DNA of 60,812 nt from Mesorhizobium sp. J18. Its GTDB lineage: Bacteria; Pseudomonadota; Alphaproteobacteria; Rhizobiales; Rhizobiaceae. Positions 26,698-36,142 of this stretch are shown piece by piece; positions within the stretch are counted from its first letter, which is position 1, and every line of letters starts with the position of its first letter. The stretch is from the NCBI RefSeq assembly GCF_007829525.1, contig NZ_VLJP01000023.1:94477-155288 (forward strand). The letters run 5' to 3'. The translations under genes were made by a program, and so were the position numbers. The notes beneath the pieces are model-generated. The model saw only the letters and a program-made list of their open reading frames with translations, had not been told where the DNA came from and searched no databases.

Positions 26698-27828
26698 TCA
26701 ATTCAAGCGCGCAAGCAGGCCGGCCATCAGCCGAGCGCGTTCGACAAGGCTGTCGATCTCGATATGTTCGTTCAGCGTGTGCAGGCCCGCACCGCGCACA
26801 CCTATGGAATCGAGCGTCGGGATTCCGAGGGCGCCAGTGAAATTGCCGTCGGAACCGCCGCCGGCGCTGCCATGGGTAAGGTCGAAGCCCAGTTCGGTGC
26901 AAATTCCGCGCGCGATTTCATAAAGCGCCATCGTGCCTTCGTCCGGCTCCCAGACGGGGCGGGTCACGCCACGGGTCACCTCGAACCGGACATCGTTAGC
27001 CTCGCCTGACAGCGCTAACATCGCTTCCACACCGCGATCGAGATCGTCCTGCCGTTTGGCCATGCTGAGCACTTCGGCATGGCAGACGGAGGAGACGCAA
27101 TTGACCCATTGTCCGGCATGGACGACGCCGACGGAGAAGGTGCAATCTTCCGTGGTCATAGCCTCGACCTCGAGGATCTTCTTCGCCATGGCTGCGATCG
27201 CAGAGCGCCCGTCCTTGAGCGCCCAGCCGGCATGGCTGGGCCGTCCCTCGGATTTGAGGTTGAAACGGGCGATGGCATAGCGCCCGGTGACGGCCCCGCC
27301 GTCGGGGCGGGCAGGCTCGGGCACGAGCACATATTTGTTCTTGCGCGCCTCCATCTCGATCAGCTCCCGCGTGCTCGGCGTGCCGACTTCCTCGTCGGGC
27401 GTGAACAGGACGGTGACGGGGAGGGGCGTCTCTATACCGGCAAGGGCGAGCTGCCGCAGCGCCTCAACACTGATGAAGTTGCCGCCCTTCATGTCCTGGA
27501 TGCCGGGGCCGTAGCATTTCCCGCCCTCGATCCGGAATGGCAGCTTTTCGAGTGTGCCTACAGGATGAACCGTATCGAGATGGCCGGAAATCAGGATGCC
27601 GGGCTTGCCGAAATCCTTGTGCGGGAAGCGGGCACGCACTGATCCGCCATAGCCCATGCGGCCAGGAATACGTTCGATCTCGGCGCCGGCTGCTGCCAGA
27701 TCATATGCAGCCAGATCCATCATCCGGTCGACGGCGGCGGCGTCAAAGGTCGGGCTTTCGCATTCGATCCAGGGCTTCAGGCCGGCAAGCATCTCGTCCG
27801 CGTCAAACGGAAGGGCGTTCACATCCAT
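26698..27828 (-). CDS. M20 family metallopeptidase, carboxypeptidase G2-like
   Basis: A 376-residue zinc hydrolase of the M20A type resembling glutamate carboxypeptidase. Metal ligands are visible in SGHLDTVHP, the bridging Asp in GIQDMKGG, the catalytic Glu pair in TPDEEVG and the final His in LHTLNEH. The family removes C-terminal glutamate or other acidic residues from N-acylated or peptide substrates. No signal peptide, so probably cytoplasmic. It lies last in a minus-strand run after a second M20 enzyme and a dipeptide-type transporter, fitting hydrolysis of an imported compound. Confidence 0.9.
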   Translation of the reverse strand: MDVNALPFDADEMLAGLKPWIECESPTFDAAAVDRMMDLAAYDLAAAGAEIERIPGRMGYGGSVRARFPHKDFGKPGILISGHLDTVHPVGTLEKLPFRIEGGKCYGPGIQDMKGGNFISVEALRQLALAGIETPLPVTVLFTPDEEVGTPSTRELIEMEARKNKYVLVPEPARPDGGAVTGRYAIARFNLKSEGRPSHAGWALKDGRSAIAAMAKKILEVEAMTTEDCTFSVGVVHAGQWVNCVSSVCHAEVLSMAKRQDDLDRGVEAMLALSGEANDVRFEVTRGVTRPVWEPDEGTMALYEIARGICTELGFDLTHGSAGGGSDGNFTGALGIPTLDSIGVRGAGLHTLNEHIEIDSLVERARLMAGLLARLN

Positions 27829-27856
27829 GATATTCCTCGATTTCAGGTATTGAGTT

Positions 27857-29020
27857 TCAGAGCGGCAGGCGCTTCTCGACGATACGCGCCATGATGCTGG
27901 CGCCTACGGGAAGAATTGCGTCGTCGAGAATGAAGCCGGGGTTATGCAGTGGCACGCCGCCGGAATGGCCCAGCATACAATAGGCGCCGGGCACTGCGTT
28001 CAGCATATCGGCGAAATCCTCACTGCCGGTGATCAGCTCGTTGCCCAGCGTGACATTCTCCTCGCCGACGATCTCGCTCGCGGCCTCGAGATAGGCTTTC
28101 GAGAGATCGGCGTCATTCACGAGCACGTCGAATATGTCGCGCAAATCCGCCGTCACCTCGATACCGTAGGTTTTCTCGTAGCCAGAGCACATGTCTCGGA
28201 TGCGCTCGTGGATCAGCTTCTTCACTTCGTCATCGAAATAGCGGATCGTGCCCGAGATCACGGCGCGGTCCGGCACGACATTATAGGCAGAGCCGGCATG
28301 AATCTGGGTAACCGAGAAGACGGCCGGCTTGGTCGGATCGACATTGCGGCTGACGATCGACTGCAAATTCTGCACCAGCGAGGTGGCGGCGACGATCGGA
28401 TCCTTCGATTGATGCGGCATGGCGCCGTGGCTGCCGACACCTTTGACCGTGATGTCGAAGAAGGTCGCTCCCGCCATGGCAGGCCCGGGCTTGACGTTGA
28501 AATTATTTGGCGCGGCCATGGGATTGTTGTGCAGGCCATAGATCTCGTCGCAGGGGAAACGATCGAATAGACCTTCCGCCAGCATGGCGCGCGCCCCGCC
28601 GAGACCCTCCTCGGCCGGCTGAAAGATGAAAACGGCCTTGCCGTTGAAATTACGGGTTTCGGCCAGATAGCGTGCCGCTCCGAGAAGCATGGTCGTATGG
28701 CCGTCATGTCCGCAGCCATGAAACTTTCCCGGTGATTTAGAGCGGAAGGGGAGGTTCGTTTCCTCGTCCATGGGCAAAGCGTCCATATCGGCTCGCAGGC
28801 CCACAGTGCGGCCGTTTCCGTTACCTTTTCCCTTGAGCACGCCGATCACGCCCGTCTTGCCGATGCCGGTGTGGACTTCTATGCCCCAGGACTTCAACTT
28901 CTCTGCCACGATGCCGGAGGTGCGCGTCTCCTCAAAGCCGATCTCCGGATTTTCGTGCAGGTCGTGGCGGATGGCGGTCAGTTCGTCGGCAATCTCGGCG
29001 ATACGAGGAATGGCAGGCAT
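27857..29020 (-). CDS. M20D amidohydrolase (hippurate hydrolase / N-acyl amino acid amidohydrolase)
   Basis: A 387-residue enzyme of the HipO/IAA-amino acid hydrolase type. Markers are ENPEIGFEE, LRADMDALPM, the metal motif HGCGHDGHTTML and QPAEEGLGGA. The family hydrolyses N-acyl or N-benzoyl amino acids. It is cytoplasmic by absence of a signal. It sits between the M20A gene and the ABC ATPase with short spacing (28 and 29 bases), so an operon is likely. Confidence 0.92.
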   Translation of the reverse strand: MPAIPRIAEIADELTAIRHDLHENPEIGFEETRTSGIVAEKLKSWGIEVHTGIGKTGVIGVLKGKGNGNGRTVGLRADMDALPMDEETNLPFRSKSPGKFHGCGHDGHTTMLLGAARYLAETRNFNGKAVFIFQPAEEGLGGARAMLAEGLFDRFPCDEIYGLHNNPMAAPNNFNVKPGPAMAGATFFDITVKGVGSHGAMPHQSKDPIVAATSLVQNLQSIVSRNVDPTKPAVFSVTQIHAGSAYNVVPDRAVISGTIRYFDDEVKKLIHERIRDMCSGYEKTYGIEVTADLRDIFDVLVNDADLSKAYLEAASEIVGEENVTLGNELITGSEDFADMLNAVPGAYCMLGHSGGVPLHNPGFILDDAILPVGASIMARIVEKRLPL

Positions 29021-29049
29021 AGTCTTCTCCTTGAAAGTCTGATCGGTCG

Positions 29050-30708
29050 TCAGGCCGGTTCGAGTTCCTTGAAATTGGCGAAATCCCAGTGACGACCGGG
29101 CGCTGCCTCTATGAGCGCGCGGGTGTAGTCGTGTTGCGGGTGCATCAATACATTGGCTGCTGTATCATGCTCGACGATGCGGCCATGCTGCATGACGACG
29201 ACCTCGTCGCAAATCTGCGCAGCAACGCGAAGGTCATGCGTAATGAAGAGGATGGCGATGCCGAGCTTTTCTTGCAGTTCGTCCAGAAGCTGCAGCACCT
29301 GCGCCTGGACCGAAACGTCGAGGGCCGATACCGCCTCATCTGCGACCAGCACATCCGGGCGCATGGCAATGGCGCGGGCTATGGCAATGCGCTGGCGCTG
29401 CCCTCCGGAGAATTGGTGCGGATAGCGCTTCAGCGCATCAGCCGGCAGGCCGACCAGTTCCAGCAACTCGCCGGAACGCTTGATGGCCTCGCTTCGGCTG
29501 GTGCCGTAGTTGAGCTGGCCCTCAATGAGGCTCTGACCGATCGTCCAGCGCGGATTGAGCGAGCGGAACGGATCCTGAAAGACGATCTGGATATGTCTGC
29601 GATGCGGCCGCAACTCGCGGCGGGAGAGGCGGGCAATGTCCGTCGACGCCACCCGGATCTCGCCTTCGGTCGGATCGATCAGACGCATGATGCAGCGCGC
29701 CACGGTGGATTTTCCCGAACCGCTTTCGCCGACGATGCCGAGCGTGCGGCCGCGGATTATCGAGAAGCTGACATCCTGAGCTGCAAGGGTCGGCTTGGCA
29801 CGTGAAAACAGCCTTCTGATGCCATAGACTTTGCGCAAGCCCTCGACGTCCAACACTTCGACGGCTCCATTTCTCTCGCGGGCCGGACGCGGGATCAGGC
29901 TCGGCACCGCCTGCAGAAGGCGGCGCGTATATTCCTCCGTCGGATGGCGCAGCAGCGTCTCGACCGGCGCGTGCTCGATGATCTGGCCGTCCTTCATGAC
30001 GTAGACGGTATCGGCGATCTCCGCGACCACGCCCATATCGTGGGTAATGAACAGCACCGCCGTGCCGTGCTTTTCCTGCAGTTCGGTGATGAGGGCAAGC
30101 ACCTGGTTCTGCGTCGTGACGTCAAGAGCGGTGGTCGGCTCGTCGGCAATCAGCAGTTTCGGTTCCAGGATCAGCGCCATAGCGATCATGATGCGCTGGC
30201 GCTGGCCGCCGGAGAGCTGGTGCGGATAGGAATTGTAGATGCGTTCGACATCGGGAAGGTGCACTTGGTTCATGATGTCGACGACACGCTTCTTCTTCTC
30301 GCGCGGCGGCAGTTTCGTATGGCTGTCGAGCACTTCCTCGATCTGGGCGCCTACCTGCATGACAGGATTGAGGGCCGTCATCGGCTCCTGGAAGATCATT
30401 GAAATGCGGCGTGCCCGCATCTGGCGCATCGCCTTATGATCGAGCTCGAGCAGGTTTTGCCCTTCAAGGTCGATCACGCCGCCGGTAACCGTCAATGCAT
30501 CCTTGGTGAGGAGACCCATAACGGCAAGCGAGGTGACGGACTTGCCAGAGCCGCTCTCCCCAACAAGGCAGACGGTTTCCCCTTGGTGGATCGTGACATT
30601 GACCTTGTCCAGGATCGGCCTTTGATGGCCACCGCTCAGTGAAACGCTGAGATCGCGGATGTTCAGGACCCGATCGGCGTCGTCGAAGCGTCTGTTCTTG
30701 AACCGCAT
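29050..30708 (-). CDS. Dipeptide/oligopeptide ABC transporter, fused double ATPase
   Basis: A 552-residue protein containing two complete ATPase domains, equivalent to DppD and DppF joined. Two Walker A motifs (GESGSGKSVTS and GESGSGKSTVA), two signatures (LSGGQRQRI and FSGGQRQRI) and two Walker B segments (ADEPTTALD and ADEAVSALD) are present. The fusion is common in rhizobia. It ends the transport part of the operon, four bases from the permease gene. Confidence 0.95.
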   Translation of the reverse strand: MRFKNRRFDDADRVLNIRDLSVSLSGGHQRPILDKVNVTIHQGETVCLVGESGSGKSVTSLAVMGLLTKDALTVTGGVIDLEGQNLLELDHKAMRQMRARRISMIFQEPMTALNPVMQVGAQIEEVLDSHTKLPPREKKKRVVDIMNQVHLPDVERIYNSYPHQLSGGQRQRIMIAMALILEPKLLIADEPTTALDVTTQNQVLALITELQEKHGTAVLFITHDMGVVAEIADTVYVMKDGQIIEHAPVETLLRHPTEEYTRRLLQAVPSLIPRPARERNGAVEVLDVEGLRKVYGIRRLFSRAKPTLAAQDVSFSIIRGRTLGIVGESGSGKSTVARCIMRLIDPTEGEIRVASTDIARLSRRELRPHRRHIQIVFQDPFRSLNPRWTIGQSLIEGQLNYGTSRSEAIKRSGELLELVGLPADALKRYPHQFSGGQRQRIAIARAIAMRPDVLVADEAVSALDVSVQAQVLQLLDELQEKLGIAILFITHDLRVAAQICDEVVVMQHGRIVEHDTAANVLMHPQHDYTRALIEAAPGRHWDFANFKELEPA

Positions 30709-30712
30709 CGTC

Positions 30713-31597
30713 TCAACCCTCCCGCTTCTTCAACCGCGGATCGAGCAGGTCGCGCGCGGTGTCGCCAAGAAGGTTGATGGACAGGATGCAGAGCGAAAGC
30801 ATCAGGCCGGGCCAGAAGATCAGTGACGGCTTGATCTGGAAGTAAATGCGGCCCTCGGCCATGATGTTACCCCAGGTGGGTATCTCGGTGCTGACGCCGG
30901 CACCAAGGAAGGAAAGGATGGCTTCGGTCAGGATTGCCGAGGCGCAGATATAAGTGCCCTGGACGATCAGGGGCGCCAGCGTGTTAGGCATGAGGTGCTT
31001 CCACAATATCTTCGGCATGCTGGAGCCGACGGCTATGGCTGCTTCCACATAGGGCTCCTCGCGCGCCGAAAGAACGACGGCACGCACCAGACGCACCACG
31101 CGCGGGATCTCCGGAATGGTGATGGCGAAGATGACTGACCAAAGGCTGGGTCCGTTGAGGGCCACCAAGGCGATGGCGAGCAGGATCGACGGGATGGCCA
31201 TCAGGCTGTCCATGATGCGCATGATGATGGCGTCTGCGATGCGGAAGAAGCCGGAAACGAGGCCGATCAACAGGCCGATGAAGACGCTTACGATTGCAGC
31301 GCCGACGCCGATGAACAGCGACACCTGACCGCCGATCATGACGCGAGAAAACAGGTCTCGGCCATAGGCATCGGTGCCAAGCCAGTACTCCGAGCTAGGT
31401 CCCTTGAGGCGCTGGACCGCGTCCATGCTTAAAGGGTCATGCGGCACGTAGAGCGGCGCGAACAGGGTAGCCACCACGATAATTGCAAGCACGATGGCGG
31501 CGATGATCGGGCCGATGCCGAGCTGCCAGTGCCGCGGAACGGCCACGGCGCCGAGGATGAACTGAAGCGAAGAGGTCGGCTGTGGTGCAGCGGCCAT
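30713..31597 (-). CDS. Dipeptide-type ABC transporter permease (DppC-like)
   Basis: A 294-residue inner-membrane protein with about six helices, the N-terminal region typical of DppC (YVPHDPLSMD), a LGTDAYGRDLFSR motif and the ATPase-contact loop EEPYVEAAIAVGSSMPKIL. ATG 31597 overlaps the stop of the other permease by one base; the longer frame upstream lies inside that gene and is a shadow. Confidence 0.93.
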   Translation of the reverse strand: MAAAPQPTSSLQFILGAVAVPRHWQLGIGPIIAAIVLAIIVVATLFAPLYVPHDPLSMDAVQRLKGPSSEYWLGTDAYGRDLFSRVMIGGQVSLFIGVGAAIVSVFIGLLIGLVSGFFRIADAIIMRIMDSLMAIPSILLAIALVALNGPSLWSVIFAITIPEIPRVVRLVRAVVLSAREEPYVEAAIAVGSSMPKILWKHLMPNTLAPLIVQGTYICASAILTEAILSFLGAGVSTEIPTWGNIMAEGRIYFQIKPSLIFWPGLMLSLCILSINLLGDTARDLLDPRLKKREG

Positions 31598-32538
31598 CAG
31601 TAGCGGATCCTCGGATCGATGAAGGTGTAGGAGATGTCGATAAGCAGATTGACGAAGACGTAGATCGCGCTCGTCAGAAGGATCATTGCCTGGATCACCG
31701 GATAGTCGCGCGCCAGGATCGCATCGACCGTCAGGCGACCTATTCCAGGGATATTGAAGACGCTTTCTGTGACCACCACGCCGGAGATGAGCAAAGCAAA
31801 GCCGGTACCGATGATGGTCATGATGGGCACGGCCGCATTGCGCAGGGCATGACGGAACAGGACATATTTCTCTTTCACGCCCTTGGCGCGGGCCGTACGC
31901 ACATAGTCCTCTCCCAGAACTTCGAGCAGGCTGGCGCGCGTCATGCGCGCAATCAGCGCCACATAGATGGTTGCCAGTGTCAGGCAGGGCAGGAGAGCAC
32001 GCGAAAAGAAGGCGCCGATACCGTCGGACGGCGAGGCATAGCCCTGAACCGGCAGCCATCGCAGCTCAATGGAGAAGATCTTGATCAGGATATAGCCGAT
32101 GACGAAGACCGGCACGGAGAAACCAAGGACCGAGAAACTCATGACGGCATAATCGATCCAGGAGCGGTGACGCCAGGCGGCGATGACGCCCATGGGTACC
32201 GCGATGAGGACCGAGATGATGATGGTCAGTGTTCCGACTTGCAGCGTCGGCCAGATTCGGCTGCCGATCATGCTCATGACCGGCGTGTTCGAGATCAGGG
32301 ATGTTCCGAGGTCACCCTGCAGCAGCCGCCCGACCCAGTTGATGAACTGGATATGGATCGGATCGGTCAATCCGAGCGACTCGCGTATTCGCGCCAATTG
32401 TTCGGGTGTGGCCATGTCGCCGGCAAGGATCGCTGCCGGATCGCCGGGTGTCAGGCGAAGCAGCAGAAAGACAAAGACCGCAACGATCGCCATGACGGGG
32501 ATGACGGCGAGGATGCGGCGGATGATATAGCCGAGCAT
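31597..32538 (-). CDS. Dipeptide-type ABC transporter permease (DppB-like)
   Basis: A 313-residue permease beginning MLGYIIRRILAVIPVMAIV, with the family's PGDPAA segment and the ATPase-contact loop EDYVRTARAKGVKEKYVL. It is the first permease after the binding protein, separated from it by 145 bases that contain a very stable hairpin. Confidence 0.93.
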   Translation of the reverse strand: MLGYIIRRILAVIPVMAIVAVFVFLLLRLTPGDPAAILAGDMATPEQLARIRESLGLTDPIHIQFINWVGRLLQGDLGTSLISNTPVMSMIGSRIWPTLQVGTLTIIISVLIAVPMGVIAAWRHRSWIDYAVMSFSVLGFSVPVFVIGYILIKIFSIELRWLPVQGYASPSDGIGAFFSRALLPCLTLATIYVALIARMTRASLLEVLGEDYVRTARAKGVKEKYVLFRHALRNAAVPIMTIIGTGFALLISGVVVTESVFNIPGIGRLTVDAILARDYPVIQAMILLTSAIYVFVNLLIDISYTFIDPRIRY

Positions 32539-32636
32539 TGGTCCTTACTGTCCTTGTCAATGCTTTGAGCAGGACCGGGACGGATGCAAATCGAGAGCCG
32601 CCGCCACGGTACGCCTGAGCAATCCTGATCTCGCTT

Positions 32637-32662
32637 GGTCTGGCCGCTGGCGCGGCCAGACC
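32637..32662 (-). promoter_or_regulatory. 11-bp perfect hairpin between binding-protein and permease genes
   Basis: GGTCTGGCCGC and GCGGCCAGACC flank a four-base loop, 22 bases after the stop of the binding-protein gene in transcript orientation. No T tract follows. Such structures in other ABC operons block 3' decay and reduce readthrough, so that binding protein exceeds permease. That function is inference here. Confidence 0.6.
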
Positions 32663-32683
32663 CGTCGTCACAAGGGCATGGGG

Positions 32684-34300
32684 CTATTCTGTCTTGTCGA
32701 CATTCCAGAATACGGGCACTGGCGACGGAAGCATGCCGGTGATGGTGTTGCGGCGTGCCTGCGGCGGCACATACTGGCCGAGCGGAACGTAGATGACATT
32801 CTCCAGCGTGTAAGCCTGCAAACGCTTGGCGACTTCCTTTTGCGCCTCGACGCTGTCGGCCGCAATAAACTCGGCACGCAGTTCCTCCAACTTCGGATCG
32901 TCAGGCCAGCCGAACCACGCCTCGTCGCCGCGGCCGTTCAGCATCGGGTTGACGATCGGCGAGCTGATTTCCGGCACCATCCAGTTGGTGAAGAAGAGAT
33001 TCCAGCCTCCTTCGGCCGGCGGGGACATGCTGGCCCGGCGGGTCACCAGCGTCTGCCAATCCATCGGCTGCATGTCCACCTTGAAACCGGCCTCGCGCAG
33101 CGCCTGTGCCGTAACCACCGGCTGGGCTGTGAGGGTCGTGACATCGGTCGGCTGCATCAGCACGACAGGCGTACCATCATAACCGGCTTCTTCCAGCAGT
33201 GCCTTGGCGCCCTCGATATCGCCGCCGCTGGTCAGCGTTTCAGCACCGGTTTCGTCACCCAGCGGCGTGCCGCAGCCGAAGATGGCCCCGCACACGGAGT
33301 AATATTCCGGATTGCCAACCAGCGTGCCAAGCACATCCTCCTGGCTCATTGCCATCAAAGCCGCTTGACGGATCTTTACGTTGTCGAAGGGCGGATGTTT
33401 AAAATTCATCCGACCCATCGTCTGATAGCCGAGCGTGTCACGCACTTCGACAGTTACGTCGGGACTGCCCTGCAGGATCGGCAACAGATCAAATTGCGGC
33501 TGCTCGATATAGTCGATTTCGCCAGCCACCAGCGCGTTGATAGCCGTCTGCGCGTCGGGCATGGTCACCCATTTGACGCGTTCGACATTGACCACCTTGC
33601 CGCCGGCCATCCAGCTCGCCTCCTCCTCACGCGGAACATAGTCGGCGAATTTCTCATAGGTGACGCTGACGCCAGGTTGGTATTCCTCCTCAACGAAGAC
33701 GAACGGGCCAGAGCCGATATATTCCTTGATCGGCTCGCTCGACGGGGTCTCGGCGACACGCTTCGGCATGATGAACGGCGGCACGGCCGATTGCTTTGCT
33801 ACCGTTTCGAGGAAGGGTGGGAATGGCTCCTTGAGTTTCCAGGTGATCGTCTTCTCGTCGGTTGCCTCCAGGCTCTCCGTGACGTCGAAGATCAGCTGGC
33901 CACCGGAATCGCGCTCGCCCCAGCGCTTCAGCGAGGCCACCGCATCTTCGGCCGTCACCGGTGCGCCATCATGGAACTTCAGACCGTCGCGCAGCGTGAA
34001 GGTGTAAACGAGATTGTCGTCGGATACCTCCCAGTCCGCCATCTGCGGCTGCGGTTCGAAATTCTCGTCCTCAGCGATGAGCACGTCATAGATCATGTAG
34101 CCATGGTTGCGCGTGATATGCGCCGTGGTGATGATCGGATCAAGCACGCGCAGGCCCGAATGCATCACCGCGGTAATCGTGTCGGGATCGGCATGGGCAG
34201 GAGCGGCAGCGCCCAGCGCAGTTGCGGCCGCAAGCGCCGCGGCAAAGACCGAAGTGCGCGCATTGTGCCAACGACGATGAAAGGTTTTGTCTATGAACAT
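32684..34300 (-). CDS. Dipeptide-type ABC transporter substrate-binding protein
   Basis: A 538-residue periplasmic SBP_bac_5 protein with a Sec signal peptide (basic start, SVFAAALAAATALGAA core, cleavage near AHA-DPD). Family signs include the N-terminal LRVLDPIITTAHI and DGLKFHDGAPVTAEDAV. Such proteins bind peptides, opines, glutathione or other compounds; the substrate cannot be assigned. ATG 34300 follows AGAGGG. First transport gene after the M81 peptidase gene. Confidence 0.92.
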   Translation of the reverse strand: MFIDKTFHRRWHNARTSVFAAALAAATALGAAAPAHADPDTITAVMHSGLRVLDPIITTAHITRNHGYMIYDVLIAEDENFEPQPQMADWEVSDDNLVYTFTLRDGLKFHDGAPVTAEDAVASLKRWGERDSGGQLIFDVTESLEATDEKTITWKLKEPFPPFLETVAKQSAVPPFIMPKRVAETPSSEPIKEYIGSGPFVFVEEEYQPGVSVTYEKFADYVPREEEASWMAGGKVVNVERVKWVTMPDAQTAINALVAGEIDYIEQPQFDLLPILQGSPDVTVEVRDTLGYQTMGRMNFKHPPFDNVKIRQAALMAMSQEDVLGTLVGNPEYYSVCGAIFGCGTPLGDETGAETLTSGGDIEGAKALLEEAGYDGTPVVLMQPTDVTTLTAQPVVTAQALREAGFKVDMQPMDWQTLVTRRASMSPPAEGGWNLFFTNWMVPEISSPIVNPMLNGRGDEAWFGWPDDPKLEELRAEFIAADSVEAQKEVAKRLQAYTLENVIYVPLGQYVPPQARRNTITGMLPSPVPVFWNVDKTE

Positions 34301-34404
34301 CTTTTTCCCTCTGCTGGTTTGATTTGGTTTCTTGATTGTCTCTCCGGCGGTCTTGGTGCCGCCTTCCTGATTGAACCTGCATGGTTGCGCATCGCCGGGA
34401 TGCG

Positions 34405-35934
34405 TCAAGCCTCCTTTCTTCGCTGCCTGCCGTCGGCCGCGAATGCCGGTCCGTTCGGTGAGAGGCGTATGCCGGGCGCCAGACGGGTGAAAGGCAGGTC
34501 TGCCGGATCGAGCGCCATCGGACCCGGTGCCTTGGCGACAAGGATCGTCTCGGCGATGGGCTCGAAATCAGCGCGGAAATGGACCGAGCTTTTGTTGACG
34601 AGGATCGCCTGCTGCTCCGGCTCGATGCCGACGAAACGGTACATTTCGCGATCGGCCATCTGCGCCTTGTAAGTGGCCACCACGATCCGCACACCGCCGA
34701 TCGAAAGGCATGCGGAGGGGCCGAGGTTCATGTCCGTGCCGCCATAATAAGGACCAATCGCCTTGAATCGCCCATCCGAGAGCTTCTCGATACGGAAAGT
34801 CCCTTCGAGCGGGCTATCGCCCGGTATCCTCGAATGCCCGCCGAGCGACAGCCGGACTTCGGCGCCTTCACCAGCCGCATGCGCCCGGCGAGCCGATTCA
34901 GGGTCAACAATGATTCCGATGGCGGCGCGTTCCGCTCCGTTCCTGATCAATGCGCGCAGCATGCCCGTGGTGTCGGAATCGCCTCCGGCACCGGGATTGT
35001 CCTGCGTGTCGGCGATAACAACTGGCCTGGACGCATGCCGGGCGATCCGCATCGCTTCGCGCACGGCCTCATCGGCCTCGTAGGCTTTGCCGGCAAAAGC
35101 TGTTTCGCTTTCCAGTACCATCTGCTCGATATGGTCGGCCGCACGGTCGGCATCGGCCTGTGTTTCGCCATAGGTAACCACCGTCGGCGCGCATTCCTCG
35201 AAATCGGCGGCAGGAAAACCAGGCAGGAATGAGGTGCTGGCGACCGGGCCGTGCTCCAGATCGGCCACCAGCGTATAGATCGTCCTGGCTGGCTCCAGTG
35301 CAGTACATTGCCATGGGATGGGAATAAGGAAGGGCAGGCGGCGGAAGGCTTTGGCGAAAGGCCGCCGCCGCGTCATCAAAGAATCGAGTTGCACCGCCGT
35401 GCGGCGTCCGGTCTCGGCCATGTCTACATGCGGATAGGTGCGGAAGGCGACAAGCATATCGGCTTCGTCAACCATCTGCCGTGTAACATTGCCGTGCAGA
35501 TCGAGGCTCACCGCAATCGGCACATTGGGGCCGACGACGCGGCGCACCCGCGCGATCAGCTCGCCTTCGCCGTCGTCCAGATGCTCGGCAACCATGGCGC
35601 CATGCAGATCCAGATAAACGCCGTCGAGCCGGCCAGCGGCGGCGATGCCGTCCACGATTTCACCGGCAATCCGCTCATAGGCTTCTTTTTCGACATGGGC
35701 GGACGGGATTGCACCAGTCCAAAGGACCGGAAGCATTTGCCATCCCGCGGTTTCACCGTGGGCGATCGCACCGGAAATGCCGAGATTGACGTTCTTGCAG
35801 CGCTCAAGAATTTCCTGCTCACGGCTCAGCGGCAGATAGCCGCCCCCTTGGACGAAATTCTCGTAACGGGCCTTTGACGGCGCGAAGGTGTTGGTTTCGT
35901 GTAGAAATCCGGCCAGCGCGACCCGCTTCGCCAT
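34405..35934 (-). CDS. M81 family metallopeptidase (MlrC-like)
   Basis: A 509-residue protein of the MlrC/DUF1485 family, named after the enzyme that finishes degradation of linearised microcystin. Likely metal motifs are FLHETNTF, SLDLHGNV and VYLDLHGAMV. In rhizobia these genes commonly sit next to dipeptide ABC transporters, suggesting they cut what is imported. ATG 35934 directly follows a TTG and is preceded by GGAGG. It is the first gene of the minus-strand operon and divergent from the IclR gene. Confidence 0.9.
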   Translation of the reverse strand: MAKRVALAGFLHETNTFAPSKARYENFVQGGGYLPLSREQEILERCKNVNLGISGAIAHGETAGWQMLPVLWTGAIPSAHVEKEAYERIAGEIVDGIAAAGRLDGVYLDLHGAMVAEHLDDGEGELIARVRRVVGPNVPIAVSLDLHGNVTRQMVDEADMLVAFRTYPHVDMAETGRRTAVQLDSLMTRRRPFAKAFRRLPFLIPIPWQCTALEPARTIYTLVADLEHGPVASTSFLPGFPAADFEECAPTVVTYGETQADADRAADHIEQMVLESETAFAGKAYEADEAVREAMRIARHASRPVVIADTQDNPGAGGDSDTTGMLRALIRNGAERAAIGIIVDPESARRAHAAGEGAEVRLSLGGHSRIPGDSPLEGTFRIEKLSDGRFKAIGPYYGGTDMNLGPSACLSIGGVRIVVATYKAQMADREMYRFVGIEPEQQAILVNKSSVHFRADFEPIAETILVAKAPGPMALDPADLPFTRLAPGIRLSPNGPAFAADGRQRRKEA

Positions 35935-36064
35935 CAAGCGCCTCCGCGGAAAATGAATTCTGCACGACGGATCGTCGAGCGGAGTTGCCTGTGCCTTGAC
36001 CAGTCAGGCGCAAAACATGAACTGCCCCACATCCAGCGATAGTCCTTGGCAGAGACGGTTTTGT

Positions 36065-36091
36065 ATATCGAGCAGCGATATAGCTGTATCG
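36065..36091. promoter_or_regulatory. Probable IclR operator: three inverted half-sites
   Basis: ATATCG (36065-36070) and CGATAT (36076-36081) form one inverted repeat. CGATATAGCTGTATCG (36076-36091) forms a second, symmetric in all but one pair and sharing the middle half-site. It lies between the M81 operon and the IclR gene, 52 bases before the IclR start, a fitting place for autoregulation and control of both directions. Confidence 0.6.
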
Positions 36092-36142
36092 AAACAGATT
36101 AGCTATGCTGTGTCAGACCTGTCAACGCCGTTGCGAGGGGAA

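Noticed and set aside
32678-34672. A 664-codon open frame on the plus strand
   Set aside because: It lies exactly antisense to the binding-protein gene and part of the M81 gene; its translation is rich in Arg, His and Gly with no family resemblance, as expected from a GC-rich shadow.
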